Shown: piece after piece, positions 8,793-18,672 of the stretch
Layout of the letters: every line of letters starts with the position of its first letter
Numbering within the stretch: position 1 is the stretch's first letter
NCBI GenBank assembly: GCA_965223405.1
Contig: CBDCWO010000006.1
Coordinates: 7,006,001-7,070,000, forward strand
DNA: 64,000 bases
DNA from: CBDCWO01 sp965223405
Lineage (GTDB): Bacteria > Bacteroidota > Bacteroidia > Chitinophagales > Saprospiraceae
Direction: 5' to 3'
Made by a program: the position numbers and the translations under genes
Notes under the pieces: model-generated
Database searches by the model: none
The model's input: only the letters and a program-made list of their open reading frames with translations
What the model was told of the DNA's origin: nothing

Positions 8793-10612
8793 CAGGAAGA
8801 TTCAGATCCCCATTTCAAGGCATAAATCCCTTTGGGAATATTGATCCCATTTATCGAATAGTCAACCGTTCCTTGCGGTACCTTATGCGTCCAGACAATA
8901 CGTCCTAGCATATCGGTCATTACAACAGGACTGGATTGAGCCAGGGGCTGCGCGAACCGAATTTGTAATTTATCCATAAATGGATTAGGATACACTAGGA
9001 AATCCTTCCCTTTATTTACCATCCGAATAGGAGTCGTAGCAGTATCCGGTATGGAATATACTCTTAAATTTCTCCACAAGCCTTTCATTGGATCCCGGTC
9101 ACAATTGCAATTTACTCCTATCGAATGATCGTTTTCAGTGATCAGCGCAAGGGTATCCAGAGCAACTACTTCCCGGTTAACATACAGGCGAACCACATTA
9201 TCCTGATTATTATAGCTTAATCCAACCTCATACCACTGATTGCATTGAAACGAAAATGTTCCAGGGGTGTTCATAAATTGGTTGTAGGTTAAAAAAAATT
9301 GTTTCTGGGATTGGGAATACATTGGGACCAGCCATTTTGTATCCAAACCCCCGATGAACAGAGTGCGCTGATCACTTCCCGGTTGTCCAAATATAGAATC
9401 GATTTTTACATCCAGGGAGATATGAAAATTTTTAAAATCCAATTTTTCCAGTACGGTGCTGGTTTGACTGAAGATTGAATCCGACTTCGCATGACCAGGT
9501 ATCTGTATCCCCGTAAATGCAACCAGTGATATCCCTGGGTTGCTTAAGGGTTCATGCACATTCTCGACATCCGAAAAATTAGTTTGTAAGGGATAATAAG
9601 ACAACAAGGGTAATTCCGTCGGCAGATTGGGCAAAGTAACGGAACAATGCACCGTATCCCTCCAGTTGTTCACCGTGATGCTGTAATTCCCGACTGAAAG
9701 ATCTGTAATATTTATTTCCGGAGAGTGAGACCTGTTTTTAATCGTATCACCGGTGCCGGTAATCAAATAATCATACGGACCGGTATCTCCTTTTACAAAA
9801 ATAGTAAAGGCTCCATCCAGAGCCATATCTGTTGAAGGCATTTGATCGATTATACAGGTGCTGGAAATTGGACCTTCCAGGGATTCTTTCTTGGAATAAA
9901 CTCTCAAATTACGCCAAAGCCCACGCATTAAGGCTGGTCCACAGCTACAATTCAGTACGATATTCCTATCTGAAATGTGTTGCAAGTTTACAGATTGAGA
10001 ATCGACTTTGACACCATCTATCCACAACGCAATCTCCCTTTCTTTACGGTTGTAGGAAACGCCTAAACGGTACCATTTTCGGTATTCAAAGTCAAAATGA
10101 TTAGGACTTCTGGCAGAATTGTTATAGCCTAGGTTGAAGGTTTTATTCGTAGGATGATATCTTATCCTAGCCCATCTGAAACTGGAGCCTCCAAATGCGA
10201 TGGCGCGATTTAGAGAAGCTTCAGCATTATTGATGGAATCTAACCAAACTTCGAGAGAAAAATGAAAATTATTTAGGTTCAATCCAGACATATTTGGAGT
10301 GAATATTTGACTGGTAGAATCGGTAAATGCTTCTGTCCCTACTGACCAGATCCCAGTATCACGGACCTCAATATTAAAAGTAGATAGATCCTTATTCAGC
10401 CCTAAGCTATCTCTAAGATTTCCCTGCATCGGGTAATAAGCGATCAGAGGTAGATTGTTTAAACTGTCATTAGGTCCTGGGGAGTTATTACCAGGATGAT
10501 TAAAATTGCTATTTGCATGTAAGGAACTGAAAATCAAGAGAATACCAAGTATAAATACAATTGAGAAGCAATATGGTTGAGTAATGATTGACCGGAATGA
10601 CCTATATTTCAT
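8777..10612 (-). CDS. Secreted LamG-like double-domain protein with T9SS C-terminal sorting domain
   Basis: A 611-residue exported protein with an N-terminal signal segment (about residues 10-35). Two related modules follow, each starting with a similar phrase (LPLIAYYPMQGN and LPLLSYYPLQTN), spanning about 50-250 and 340-535. Both look like LamG/concanavalin-type jelly rolls; each ends in a near-identical stretch (GLWRNLRVYS). A short SprB-like beta repeat lies between them (about 255-335). The last 75 residues (from YPNPFMDKLQIRF) match the Por secretion type A sorting domain, so the protein is probably delivered to the cell surface by the type IX system. It probably binds glycan or matrix; no catalytic motif is visible. 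Confidence 0.85.
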   Translation of the reverse strand: MKYRSFRSIITQPYCFSIVFILGILLIFSSLHANSNFNHPGNNSPGPNDSLNNLPLIAYYPMQGNLRDSLGLNKDLSTFNIEVRDTGIWSVGTEAFTDSTSQIFTPNMSGLNLNNFHFSLEVWLDSINNAEASLNRAIAFGGSSFRWARIRYHPTNKTFNLGYNNSARSPNHFDFEYRKWYRLGVSYNRKEREIALWIDGVKVDSQSVNLQHISDRNIVLNCSCGPALMRGLWRNLRVYSKKESLEGPISSTCIIDQMPSTDMALDGAFTIFVKGDTGPYDYLITGTGDTIKNRSHSPEINITDLSVGNYSITVNNWRDTVHCSVTLPNLPTELPLLSYYPLQTNFSDVENVHEPLSNPGISLVAFTGIQIPGHAKSDSIFSQTSTVLEKLDFKNFHISLDVKIDSIFGQPGSDQRTLFIGGLDTKWLVPMYSQSQKQFFLTYNQFMNTPGTFSFQCNQWYEVGLSYNNQDNVVRLYVNREVVALDTLALITENDHSIGVNCNCDRDPMKGLWRNLRVYSIPDTATTPIRMVNKGKDFLVYPNPFMDKLQIRFAQPLAQSSPVVMTDMLGRIVWTHKVPQGTVDYSINGINIPKGIYALKWGSESSWLIKH

Positions 10613-10722
10613 CAGTTTGGTTTTTTGGAATTAAACTAGAAAGATAGAAATATTTGGATGCCAGATACAATCGCGCGAACCACTTTAACTTCCTTTGAGA
10701 ACAATAAACATACCTCTATACT

Positions 10723-13428
10723 TTAAAATAGGGTATCTTCTAAGTCATAAATGGTACCTTGGATAGCTCCTTGAAATTGAACACCTTGCTGGCTTTCAAG
10801 ATCATAAAGCACCTCTATAATCCAGACCGGTTCGATATCCGGTAAATGAATAAATACGTATTTAAGATCACGCGACAAAGTAAGATTATCAATAGTTAGT
10901 ATTTTTTCATTATAACGGTCCGATCCGTATTTTCGGGTACGCTTCAGCCCCCATGAACTGACTTGATAGTTTTTTAAATTAGTAGCGGAATCCGAATCCA
11001 GAGGATCCGAAAATACCAATTTTAATCCTGACTTTTGAGCGGTCATATCCAGCACCATGTTGAGGGGATTCCCAGTATACCTAACCCGGTAAAAACCTCC
11101 TACTTGTATCATTTGGTTGGTCGCCCATGCGGACATTCCGCACCCATAAAATTGTCCATCCAGCGGATTAAATCTGGCCCGCATGATTCCAGTTGGAAAT
11201 TTGGGAATCGGTAATTCGATCATTGCACCTTGTTGGTTCTCATTAACTTCCTGGGTCATCACCACAAATATTTTACCATTACCATAGGACAAGTTCAATA
11301 ATTTTCCGTTCAGGGGTCCCCACTTTCTACTATCTACCCATAGTAACTCAGCCGGAGAACGATCATATTTTTTATCTACCCATATCAATGGGGGCACCAT
11401 TGCTTGATCGGAGCTATCTATCGGGGGATTGTATCCATACATATTACCATAAAATCCACCATAGGTGACTCGATTGATACGGTTCATAGGATTCCAAAAT
11501 CCTTCTTGATCCGTAACGTAATAAGAACCATCCGGATTCATACATACTCCATTAGCCGCTCTAAATCCATTAGCCAATATTTCTGAATGATGGCCATCCT
11601 TGCTGACTTTTATCAACGTTCCATGCTGAGGCACCAAGGAGGTTCTAGCGTGCCGGCCGCTTTTGGCATAGTAGAAATTACCATTTTCGTCTGTCTGCAG
11701 CCCCATTGCAAATTCATGGAAGTGTTCGGTCACCTGGTGATCACTATTAAAGCATTCATAAAAGTCCGTTTCGCCATCCTCATTCAGATCTCTGAGTACC
11801 ACAATTTGATCCCGGCAACCCACATAAATTTCACCATCCCTGACCTTGATCCCTAAAGGTTGAAACAAACCGGTTGCGATTCGGTTCCACTTGACCATAC
11901 CTTCATCCTGAGCAATTCCAGAAACTCGCCATACCTCTCCATCAATTGTACATAGCACTGCATCCTTTCCCCCGTTTAAAAAGTCGATTCCGGTAGGCCG
12001 TAATCTGCTTTTCCATGGGTTGGGATGAGGTAAAGTATATACGTCCACGGCATACGCCCCTTGATCATCTCCTCTGATAATTGCGCTTGTCAAGGTTTGG
12101 TCTATATCATGTGCAGGTCCTCCCTGGGTATACTTTTCCAAATTTTCTGGGTCAGACGTATCCATACCGGCCAAGCCTGATTCTCTTTTTGAATAATATA
12201 TTTTAATCTTTGATGACTTATTGGCAGGGATTATTACCACCTTTTTACTGTCAACTTGAGCAATTTTCGGAGTACCTTCGGATGAAGTAATACGAGCCGG
12301 ATATTCCGATACAAACAGTTTTAGCTCAGTCGTAGCATTATTGATATTCAGCGTCCGGCTAATTACCGGATCAACTCCCGGTTGCTCCAATGCATAGGTT
12401 TCCAAAACATCGGCATCTCCAACACGGTATTTTATAATAACTTTGTCACCGTGGTAATACAGGCCTTTATACTGTGCCCAACTTCTTGGTAATGGGCCGA
12501 ATGGACGTCCATCAACAGCCACAAAACGCGGATCTTTAAAATCACCGGTTTCCGGATTTGCCCATCCGGGCATGATCGAATTGGCAATCTGAACTTCACC
12601 TACTGTTCTCGGATATATATTATGCTCATCATTGAGCAATATACTCCGGTAATCGATAAACCCCTCGCCGGTCCAAAATCCGGTAAATCGCATTAAGTCA
12701 TGATCAAATAACACAAAAGCATTACCAGCTGCAATCCCCCCTGCGCCTTTGTCCAAGCGAATAGCAATTCCCTTATAAGCAAAATTGACATGGCGATAAT
12801 CCTCGTTAGCCAATGGCGATCGACCTCTTGAAATGGTCCTTGGAGGATCCCCATCATCAGCCAACTCATAAGTTTGTATTAGAAAGTTTCCGTAATCCAT
12901 TTCGGCCCACGGTCTGTATTCTTTGGGTGGAGGACCGATAGAATCCCCCTGAGGTAGCGATGCCAAATACACAGAATCTACTTCAGCATATTGACTAGCA
13001 TTATTTTCTCGCAAATATTCTTCTCTGATAAAATGTATAACCTCATATTTTTCTCGGGGAGATAAATGCACCTGAGGAGCCATTAGTCCAGCCCCTCGGG
13101 TTATCGTTTGATACATGGAATATGGGTCTGACCCAAATTTAAATGTGTCCTTCCAAAAGCGCGTAGAATTAGGAATTGACCCCATCTGGTCCTCATTACC
13201 GTGGCAAGTAAAACAGACGGTTCTATAGGTGATCATCCCTTTATGGTAAAACTCTCGGCTCCAAGCGTTGATAAAATGAGCATGATCCAACTGTTGCTCA
13301 AAGGCTGGCAAGTCCGCTGTCTTGATCAAGTAATCAGGCATCAGTTCTTCGGTCACTCTGGGTTCTTCCCGGTTACTGGTACAACATGTCAGGAATACGA
13401 ATACTGAAAATATACCTAAGACTCTCAT
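10723..13428 (-). CDS. Large monoheme cytochrome c / beta-propeller lipoprotein
   Basis: A 901-residue protein with a lipoprotein-like signal (FLTCC). It has a heme site C72-F-T-C75-H76 with a probable Met ligand in GLMAPQ about 40 residues later. A large beta domain (about 165-430) resembles a region found in planctomycete-type cytochrome proteins. It is followed by a propeller of the soluble quinoprotein dehydrogenase/NHL kind (about 470-780, with blades such as GIKVRDGEIYVGCRDQ) and a C-terminal beta domain. The likely role is periplasmic oxidation with electron transfer through the heme. The substrate is unknown. Its propeller and C-terminal layout parallel the 1195-residue protein at 18673-22260, so the two are distant paralogues. 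Confidence 0.8.
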   Translation of the reverse strand: MRVLGIFSVFVFLTCCTSNREEPRVTEELMPDYLIKTADLPAFEQQLDHAHFINAWSREFYHKGMITYRTVCFTCHGNEDQMGSIPNSTRFWKDTFKFGSDPYSMYQTITRGAGLMAPQVHLSPREKYEVIHFIREEYLRENNASQYAEVDSVYLASLPQGDSIGPPPKEYRPWAEMDYGNFLIQTYELADDGDPPRTISRGRSPLANEDYRHVNFAYKGIAIRLDKGAGGIAAGNAFVLFDHDLMRFTGFWTGEGFIDYRSILLNDEHNIYPRTVGEVQIANSIMPGWANPETGDFKDPRFVAVDGRPFGPLPRSWAQYKGLYYHGDKVIIKYRVGDADVLETYALEQPGVDPVISRTLNINNATTELKLFVSEYPARITSSEGTPKIAQVDSKKVVIIPANKSSKIKIYYSKRESGLAGMDTSDPENLEKYTQGGPAHDIDQTLTSAIIRGDDQGAYAVDVYTLPHPNPWKSRLRPTGIDFLNGGKDAVLCTIDGEVWRVSGIAQDEGMVKWNRIATGLFQPLGIKVRDGEIYVGCRDQIVVLRDLNEDGETDFYECFNSDHQVTEHFHEFAMGLQTDENGNFYYAKSGRHARTSLVPQHGTLIKVSKDGHHSEILANGFRAANGVCMNPDGSYYVTDQEGFWNPMNRINRVTYGGFYGNMYGYNPPIDSSDQAMVPPLIWVDKKYDRSPAELLWVDSRKWGPLNGKLLNLSYGNGKIFVVMTQEVNENQQGAMIELPIPKFPTGIMRARFNPLDGQFYGCGMSAWATNQMIQVGGFYRVRYTGNPLNMVLDMTAQKSGLKLVFSDPLDSDSATNLKNYQVSSWGLKRTRKYGSDRYNEKILTIDNLTLSRDLKYVFIHLPDIEPVWIIEVLYDLESQQGVQFQGAIQGTIYDLEDTLF

Positions 13429-13535
13429 TTCGGAATTTATCTAAATTCGTAAACTAATTTATTCTACTAAATATTTCAGAATAATAGGCCGGATTAAATC
13501 ACACAATTTTTGAAACCAAATGAATGGTGATAATA

Positions 13536-14180
13536 CTATGGAGCCAATCTTACGATCTTCCACTTTTCTTCCGTTTCAATGGAATACAAAAACCGGTCAT
13601 GTAAACGGTGTTGCCTACCTTGCCAAAATTCAAAACTAGTGGGAATTACTCTAAATCCACCCCAAAATGAAGGTAATGGGACCTCTTTTTGCTTAAATTT
13701 CAGCTTTAACTCAGCAAATTTTGACATCAATAATTGACGTGAACTAATTATGCTACTTTGGTTGGACACCCAAGCCCCAATTTGACTTTCTTTTGGACGG
13801 CTAAGAAAATATTTAAGAGATTCTGCCGTTGTCACTTTTTCTGCCTTACCCGTGACATGAACCTGGCGTTCTAAGTCCAACCAAGGAAATAGTAATGAAA
13901 CATTTGGATTTTGGTCTATTTGTCGGGCTTTGCGGCTTTCGTAGTTCGTAAAAAATACCAGACCTCGATAGTCAAAATATTTCAGCAATACGGTGCGGGA
14001 GGAAGGAATACCTTTTTCTGACACTGTGGCTAATGTCATGGCATTGGCAGTGTTAGGTGTCACCTCCAGCATTTGATTAAACCATTTTTCGAATTGCTTA
14101 AATGGATCTTTTTCCAAATCGGTCATCATCAGATCTGACTGCTTATACTCTTCGCGCAATCCTGCTAAATCCATTTGCAT
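13536..14180 (-). CDS. pdxH: Pyridoxine/pyridoxamine 5'-phosphate oxidase
   Basis: This FMN enzyme makes pyridoxal 5'-phosphate, the last step of vitamin B6 synthesis and salvage. The 214-residue length is normal. Family motifs are present in order: NAMTLATVSEKGIPSSR, RTVLLKYFD, FFTNYESRKARQI, RQVHVTGKAEKV, SRPKESQIGAWVSNQSS, FWGGFRVIP and FWQGRQHRLHDR, ending in RLAP as in typical PdxH. Start and end are unambiguous. It is a single gene, and its neighbours have no functional link to it. Confidence 0.96.
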   Translation of the reverse strand: MQMDLAGLREEYKQSDLMMTDLEKDPFKQFEKWFNQMLEVTPNTANAMTLATVSEKGIPSSRTVLLKYFDYRGLVFFTNYESRKARQIDQNPNVSLLFPWLDLERQVHVTGKAEKVTTAESLKYFLSRPKESQIGAWVSNQSSIISSRQLLMSKFAELKLKFKQKEVPLPSFWGGFRVIPTSFEFWQGRQHRLHDRFLYSIETEEKWKIVRLAP

Positions 14181-14560
14181 TTCTCAATTTAAAATTTGCC
14201 AACAAGATACGAAAGCATATTGGTTATCAGGTGTGCTGTTTACATATTTCAGTAGCAAGCCAATTCGTTTAATAATTCCATGATAATGGTTGCCTGTCTT
14301 GTACTTTACTGGTTGGGGCAATTACACCGACAACGAAAATACCAGTAATCTTACAATGTTTTTTCAGGCCATTTGATCAGAAAATCAAAGAATATTGGTA
14401 TTATAGCTCTGAACAATGCGATAGAACAGTTAACCAATTTTAATTTGAGGCCTTTTCGCAGATGAAAATTGAAATTCAAGAATTGATATTAGATTAAATT
14501 AGTCAATCTATCAAAACACGAGTCAAGTTCATTTAATTATTCTTAATTTACTTAAATAAC
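14181..14560. other. Intergenic region without a recognised gene
   Basis: AT-rich DNA between divergent pdxH and the sulfatase gene. It must hold both promoters, but I cannot point to convincing boxes. No ORF, repeat or RNA gene is visible. Confidence 0.6.
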
Positions 14561-16435
14561 ATGATGGTTAATTCAAAGGTATTTAATGTTTTCACCTGGA
14601 TCATATGCTTGGTTTTACTATTGATATGGCCCGGTTGTCGTCAAACTGAACCAAAAGACTTACCAAACATTCTTTGGATCGTGAGTGAGGATAACGGACC
14701 CTTTCTGGGCTGTTATGGAGATGAACTGGCCGTTACTCCTAATTTAGACCAATTGGCGACCGACGGGTTTTTGTATACCCATGCTTACGCCAATGCCCCG
14801 GTCTGTGCTCCGGCACGCAATACTATTATTACCGGTGTGTATGCATGTTCGAATGGTAATCAACACATGAGGAGCCGTTATCCACTGTCAGAAACAGTAA
14901 AGATGTTTCCAACCTATTTGCGAGAACTGGGGTATTATTGTACCAATAATGCCAAAGAGGATTACAATACCATTAAACCGGGAAAAATATGGGATGAATC
15001 CAGTAAAAAAGCACACTACAACAACCGAAAAGAGGGTCAGCCATTTTTCCATATCCAAAATATCAAAACCTCGCATGAAAGTTCGATTCATAAATCTACC
15101 CCGGAAGAATTACTCGATCATGATCCCAATCTAATGTCTCTTCCTCCTTATCATCCCGATACCAAAGAAATGCGACATGATTGGGCTCAATATTACGATA
15201 AGATTACAAAGATGGATAGTCAAGTCGGTGAAGTGTTACAAAAGTTGGAAGACGATGGACTGGCTGAAAGTACCATAGTGTTTTATTACAGCGACCATGG
15301 CGGCGTACTAGGACGTAGTAAAAGATACGTATATGAGTCGGGTACCCATGTTCCTTTTCTGATCCGAATCCCCAAGAAGTATAACTATTTGTTTCCGGCC
15401 AAAAATCCAGGGGATAAAGTCACCCGCCTAATTTCTTTCGTTGATCTGGCCCCTACCATGTTAAGTATTTGCGGGATACCGCTTCCCGAGTATCTGCAGG
15501 GAAAGGCCTTTCTTGGCAACCAAAAGACACAAGATCCTGAATACGCTTTTATGTTTCGTGGCAGAATGGATGAGTGGTACGATATGAGCCGAGCCGTTCG
15601 TAACTCCAAATATCGCTACATTAAGAATTATATGCCGCACCGTATATACGGACAACGAGTCGCCTATTTATGGCGGGCTCCCTCTATGGTATCCTGGGAA
15701 AAGGCCTATTTAGCGGGTACATGTAATAAAGTGCAACAAATATTCTGGAATCGCAAACCCCCGGAAGAACTTTACGACACAGAAAATGATCCCTGGGAGG
15801 TCAATAATCTAGCCACAACTCCCCAACATCAGGCTGTACTCGAACGGATGCGTAATGCCAATCTGACCTGGATGGAACAAATAAAAGATGCCGGATTTAT
15901 ACCGGAGAGCGACTTAATTAAAAGGGTCAAAACACAAAATACCTACGATTATATGCGCAGTAGGGAATTCGACCTTAACGAGGTGATCCAGGTCGCAACG
16001 ATGGCTTCTGAGGGAAAGGAGACTAATATTCCTGTTTTAAAAAACAATTTGAAGCATAAAGAAGGCGCTATCAGATACTGGGCGGCCACCGGGTTTCTCA
16101 TCCTGGGTCATCACGCTATTCAGGTAAAAGAAGAACTGATCGAACTGCTTAATGATGAATTTCCCGCAGTTGTAACTGTTGCCGCTGAATTACTGCATCA
16201 GCTGGGAGAACAGGATTTAGCCATTAAGGCCTTACTTGGCATTTTGCAATATCCGGAAGACAAGGCCAGATGTTTTGCTCTAAATGCACTGGTCTATTTG
16301 AATGATGATCGACCGGAAATAAAGTCCAAAATGGTACAGATGTATCCTGAAAAAGAGTATAATTATTCACATCGCATTGTAAGTTATTTGGTGGAAAAAT
16401 GGGATTTAGAAGTTCCTGATTTATTAAACAATTAA
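14561..16435 (+). CDS. Sulfatase lipoprotein (heparan N-sulfatase-like) with HEAT-like C-terminus
   Basis: A 624-residue alkaline-phosphatase-superfamily sulfatase. The lipobox is LIWPGC (Cys26). The formylglycine signature C82-A-P-A-R86 follows the C-x-P-x-R rule, with Cys to be oxidised by a maturase. Metal-site residues are visible in SEDNGPFLGCYGD (about 42-54) and YYSDHGG (about 243-249). Sulfatases of this subgroup desulfate glycosaminoglycan-like or marine sulfated sugars in the periplasm. Residues of about 470-600 contain helical repeats (RYWAATGFLIL and similar) like HEAT/PBS repeats, often seen on planctomycete-type sulfatases. Two adjacent ATG codons (14561, 14564) are possible starts. 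Confidence 0.92.
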   Translation: MMVNSKVFNVFTWIICLVLLLIWPGCRQTEPKDLPNILWIVSEDNGPFLGCYGDELAVTPNLDQLATDGFLYTHAYANAPVCAPARNTIITGVYACSNGNQHMRSRYPLSETVKMFPTYLRELGYYCTNNAKEDYNTIKPGKIWDESSKKAHYNNRKEGQPFFHIQNIKTSHESSIHKSTPEELLDHDPNLMSLPPYHPDTKEMRHDWAQYYDKITKMDSQVGEVLQKLEDDGLAESTIVFYYSDHGGVLGRSKRYVYESGTHVPFLIRIPKKYNYLFPAKNPGDKVTRLISFVDLAPTMLSICGIPLPEYLQGKAFLGNQKTQDPEYAFMFRGRMDEWYDMSRAVRNSKYRYIKNYMPHRIYGQRVAYLWRAPSMVSWEKAYLAGTCNKVQQIFWNRKPPEELYDTENDPWEVNNLATTPQHQAVLERMRNANLTWMEQIKDAGFIPESDLIKRVKTQNTYDYMRSREFDLNEVIQVATMASEGKETNIPVLKNNLKHKEGAIRYWAATGFLILGHHAIQVKEELIELLNDEFPAVVTVAAELLHQLGEQDLAIKALLGILQYPEDKARCFALNALVYLNDDRPEIKSKMVQMYPEKEYNYSHRIVSYLVEKWDLEVPDLLNN

Positions 16436-16780
16436 AATACTATGCGATCCCTCCGAGGGGTCGTGGCCTCTTGGATCATGAAACAAAAGGACCAAAAATT
16501 CGGTCCGTCGCCCTAGCTGGCTCTGGAGCGTTGGCGACAAGACTGCATTCATTTTTTTAACGCGCTAAATACTAAAATGAATAATGCCCGTTTAATACAA
16601 CATCCATGCTCTTTTTGCTTTTTAAAAGCGGCATTTTCCTTTTTTATTTCAACAAATTGTCATGATAGAACAGCAAAAGAGCGGTTCATTTACTTTTTCC
16701 AACCAACAATGAAAAAAGAAAGCAAAAAGTATCTGTTCTATTATGAGTAAATCTATCCCTATTAGCGTTCAATCTATATA
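16436..16780. other. Intergenic region next to IS copy 2
   Basis: No complete gene. It contains a small GC hairpin just after the sulfatase gene (CCCTC/GAGGG near 16449). Further along are purine/pyrimidine-rich stretches around 16605-16730 (CTTTTTGCTTTTT and AAAGAAAGCAAAAAG), which look like decayed repeat sequence. Confidence 0.45.
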
Positions 16781-17812
16781 ACGTGAATAATGGATAAAAA
16801 AACTGTTGTTTTAATTTAAAACATAGGAGGATATTTAATATATTAACAGTTGAATCTCAATTAAATAATATTAAACTCCTCCATATGTTTGATGATAAAA
16901 TTACAGAAATTTATGTTGCTGTGGATGACTTTTATAAAGAATTCTCTCAACAAATTCAATATTTCAGGCTTCAAGACGGTAAAAAATGTACACGCAATAG
17001 GAAAAGTAGACTATCAGACTCTGAAATGATGACCATATTGATATGCTTTCATCATAGCCATTACACTAATTTCAAGTCATTTTATAATGAAATGGTTAGA
17101 CGATATTGGATGCACTTGTTTCCTGATCTTGTTTCCTATGAACGGTTCAACCAAACACAGCAAAAAGTAATAATTCCTCTACTATTATTCCTCAAACAGT
17201 ATGGATTAGGTTGTAGTAGAGGTATCAATTTCATAGATTCTACTACGATTAAGGCATGTCATATTAAGCGAGAAAAACAACATAAAGTAATGAAGGGGTT
17301 TGCAGCAAAAAGTAAAGGTACCATGGGTTGGTTCTATGGTTTCAAGTTGCATTTAGTAATTAATGATATGGGAGAAATTCTGAGTTTTTACCTAACAAAA
17401 GCCAATGTAGATGATCGTAACCTACAGGTAATCACTTCTTTAACTGAAAACATATTTGGAAAACTTTACGGGGACAGAGGCTATATTTCAAAAGCTCTGG
17501 CCGACTTTTTATGGAATGATGGTGTACATCTAATTTATAAAACACGCAAAAACATGAAAGATCAAAATCTATCAGATATCGATAAAATCCTATTGAGAAA
17601 AAGAGCTCTTATCGAATCGGTCAATGATGAATTGAAAAATATCTGTTCTATTGAACATTCCAGACATCGAGCCCCTAAAGGGTTTTTTATAAATCTGGTT
17701 GCTGGGTTAATAGCATATCAGTTCTTACCAAAAAAACCTTCTTTGAATATCTCAACTGAAAAAACTGATAATTTACAGCTCCTCCTTACAGCCGCTTAAA
17801 CATTATTCACGT
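16781..17812 (+). mobile_element. IS982-family insertion sequence, copy 2
   Basis: The element is 1032 bp with the same 12-bp terminal inverted repeats as copy 1. It is flanked by 6-bp TATATA repeats (16775-16780 and 17813-17818) consistent with a target duplication. Both copies chose a 6-bp, all-AT palindromic target, which suggests an AT-palindrome preference. It sits in intergenic DNA. Confidence 0.93.
16885..17799 (+). CDS. IS982-family DDE transposase
   Basis: 304 residues with the same DDE layout as the first copy (FIDSTTIK, YGDRGYIS, RALIESVNDELKN). It appears intact. Substitutions relative to copy 1 are spread throughout, so the two were acquired separately or long ago. Confidence 0.96.
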   Translation: MFDDKITEIYVAVDDFYKEFSQQIQYFRLQDGKKCTRNRKSRLSDSEMMTILICFHHSHYTNFKSFYNEMVRRYWMHLFPDLVSYERFNQTQQKVIIPLLLFLKQYGLGCSRGINFIDSTTIKACHIKREKQHKVMKGFAAKSKGTMGWFYGFKLHLVINDMGEILSFYLTKANVDDRNLQVITSLTENIFGKLYGDRGYISKALADFLWNDGVHLIYKTRKNMKDQNLSDIDKILLRKRALIESVNDELKNICSIEHSRHRAPKGFFINLVAGLIAYQFLPKKPSLNISTEKTDNLQLLLTAA

Positions 17813-17939
17813 TATATAACTCAATCCAAAACGTTCAAGTTTCTGCAAACGATTAAAAGGTAAAAGCAAATTACCTGGCGATTTGACGACAACCAATTAT
17901 TCCGTTTCCTCAAGATTCGAAGATTCGAGAATCTTGCGA

Positions 17940-18525
17940 TTTTCATACAGCAGCGTTAAAGAAGTCAAAAAAGCATAGTTTCCCAATCCAACAAAAATGA
18001 TCTACACCTAAACCGGATAATATAGAAAACCTAGAAGTGGCCTTTATAAATGGAATGCTTCCTTTGGACTCTTTAATTATTCAAATGTGACTGCATAACG
18101 TTATGAAGGATAATATCAATAAACTGCTCCATTTATTCCAGCTACTTTTTTGACTTCCATCCCTGGATCATTTGTTATAACCCTTTTGTGAAGCTACAAT
18201 TAGTTAGATTGAAGCAACGAGTGAGTCCACTCTGAAAACTGTCAATTTTCATAAAATGAATTATTTTGGATGAGATTTTTATTTTTTGAGATTCGTTGAT
18301 GCCTCAGTATCAGCTAATTGAAAAAAATGAAAATATCGCCAAAAGAATCATTTTTGGATTTGCAGAGTTTTCGGAGTAGACTCACTAGTGCTGCCTTATG
18401 AAAAGAAGATTTCCGCCAGTCGGCGGACAGGTTTTGTTACTTTTTCATCCGAAAAAGTAAGAAGAGAAAAGTTACCCGGAACGAATAAACGACATCCACA
18501 GAACCTAATATGAAAGTATAGTATT
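17940..18525 (+). repeat. Diverged dispersed copy of the 713-bp tandem repeat unit
   Basis: Blocks match the array at 44416-47098 in the same order and orientation: AAGTCAAAAAAGCATAG, GGCCTTTATAAATGGAA, CCATTTATTCCAG, TACTTTTTTGACTTC, TGCTGCCTTATGAAAA, TTACTTTTTCATCC and CGAATAAACGACATCC. The long-range pairing ATAAATGGA (18046-18054) with TCCATTTAT (18128-18136) is kept, as is the 10-bp hairpin 18437-18446/18451-18460. Surrounding sequence is heavily diverged, so this is an old copy. The rest of this 850-bp intergenic gap holds nothing else I recognise. Confidence 0.8.
18412..18427. repeat. GC-rich palindromic (REP-like) insertion
   Basis: TCCGCC-AGTC-GGCGGA, a 6-bp stem, followed by CAGG. 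The stretch is absent at the equivalent place in the four tandem units near 45 kb, so it was probably inserted here. The right half (CGGCGGACAG) recurs in inverted orientation inside the GC-rich island at 30.46-30.49 kb. Confidence 0.55.
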
Positions 18526-18672
18526 AATGACGAACGGACGCATTGAGTCGACTTTAACTAGTCGAATACACTGGTCGAAGAATTTCTTCATTTATTCTCG
18601 ACTAATCACTTCCCGGTAAAAAACATATACCAAGCATTTTGGCTTGAAAATGATGAGAATTTAATCTAAACC

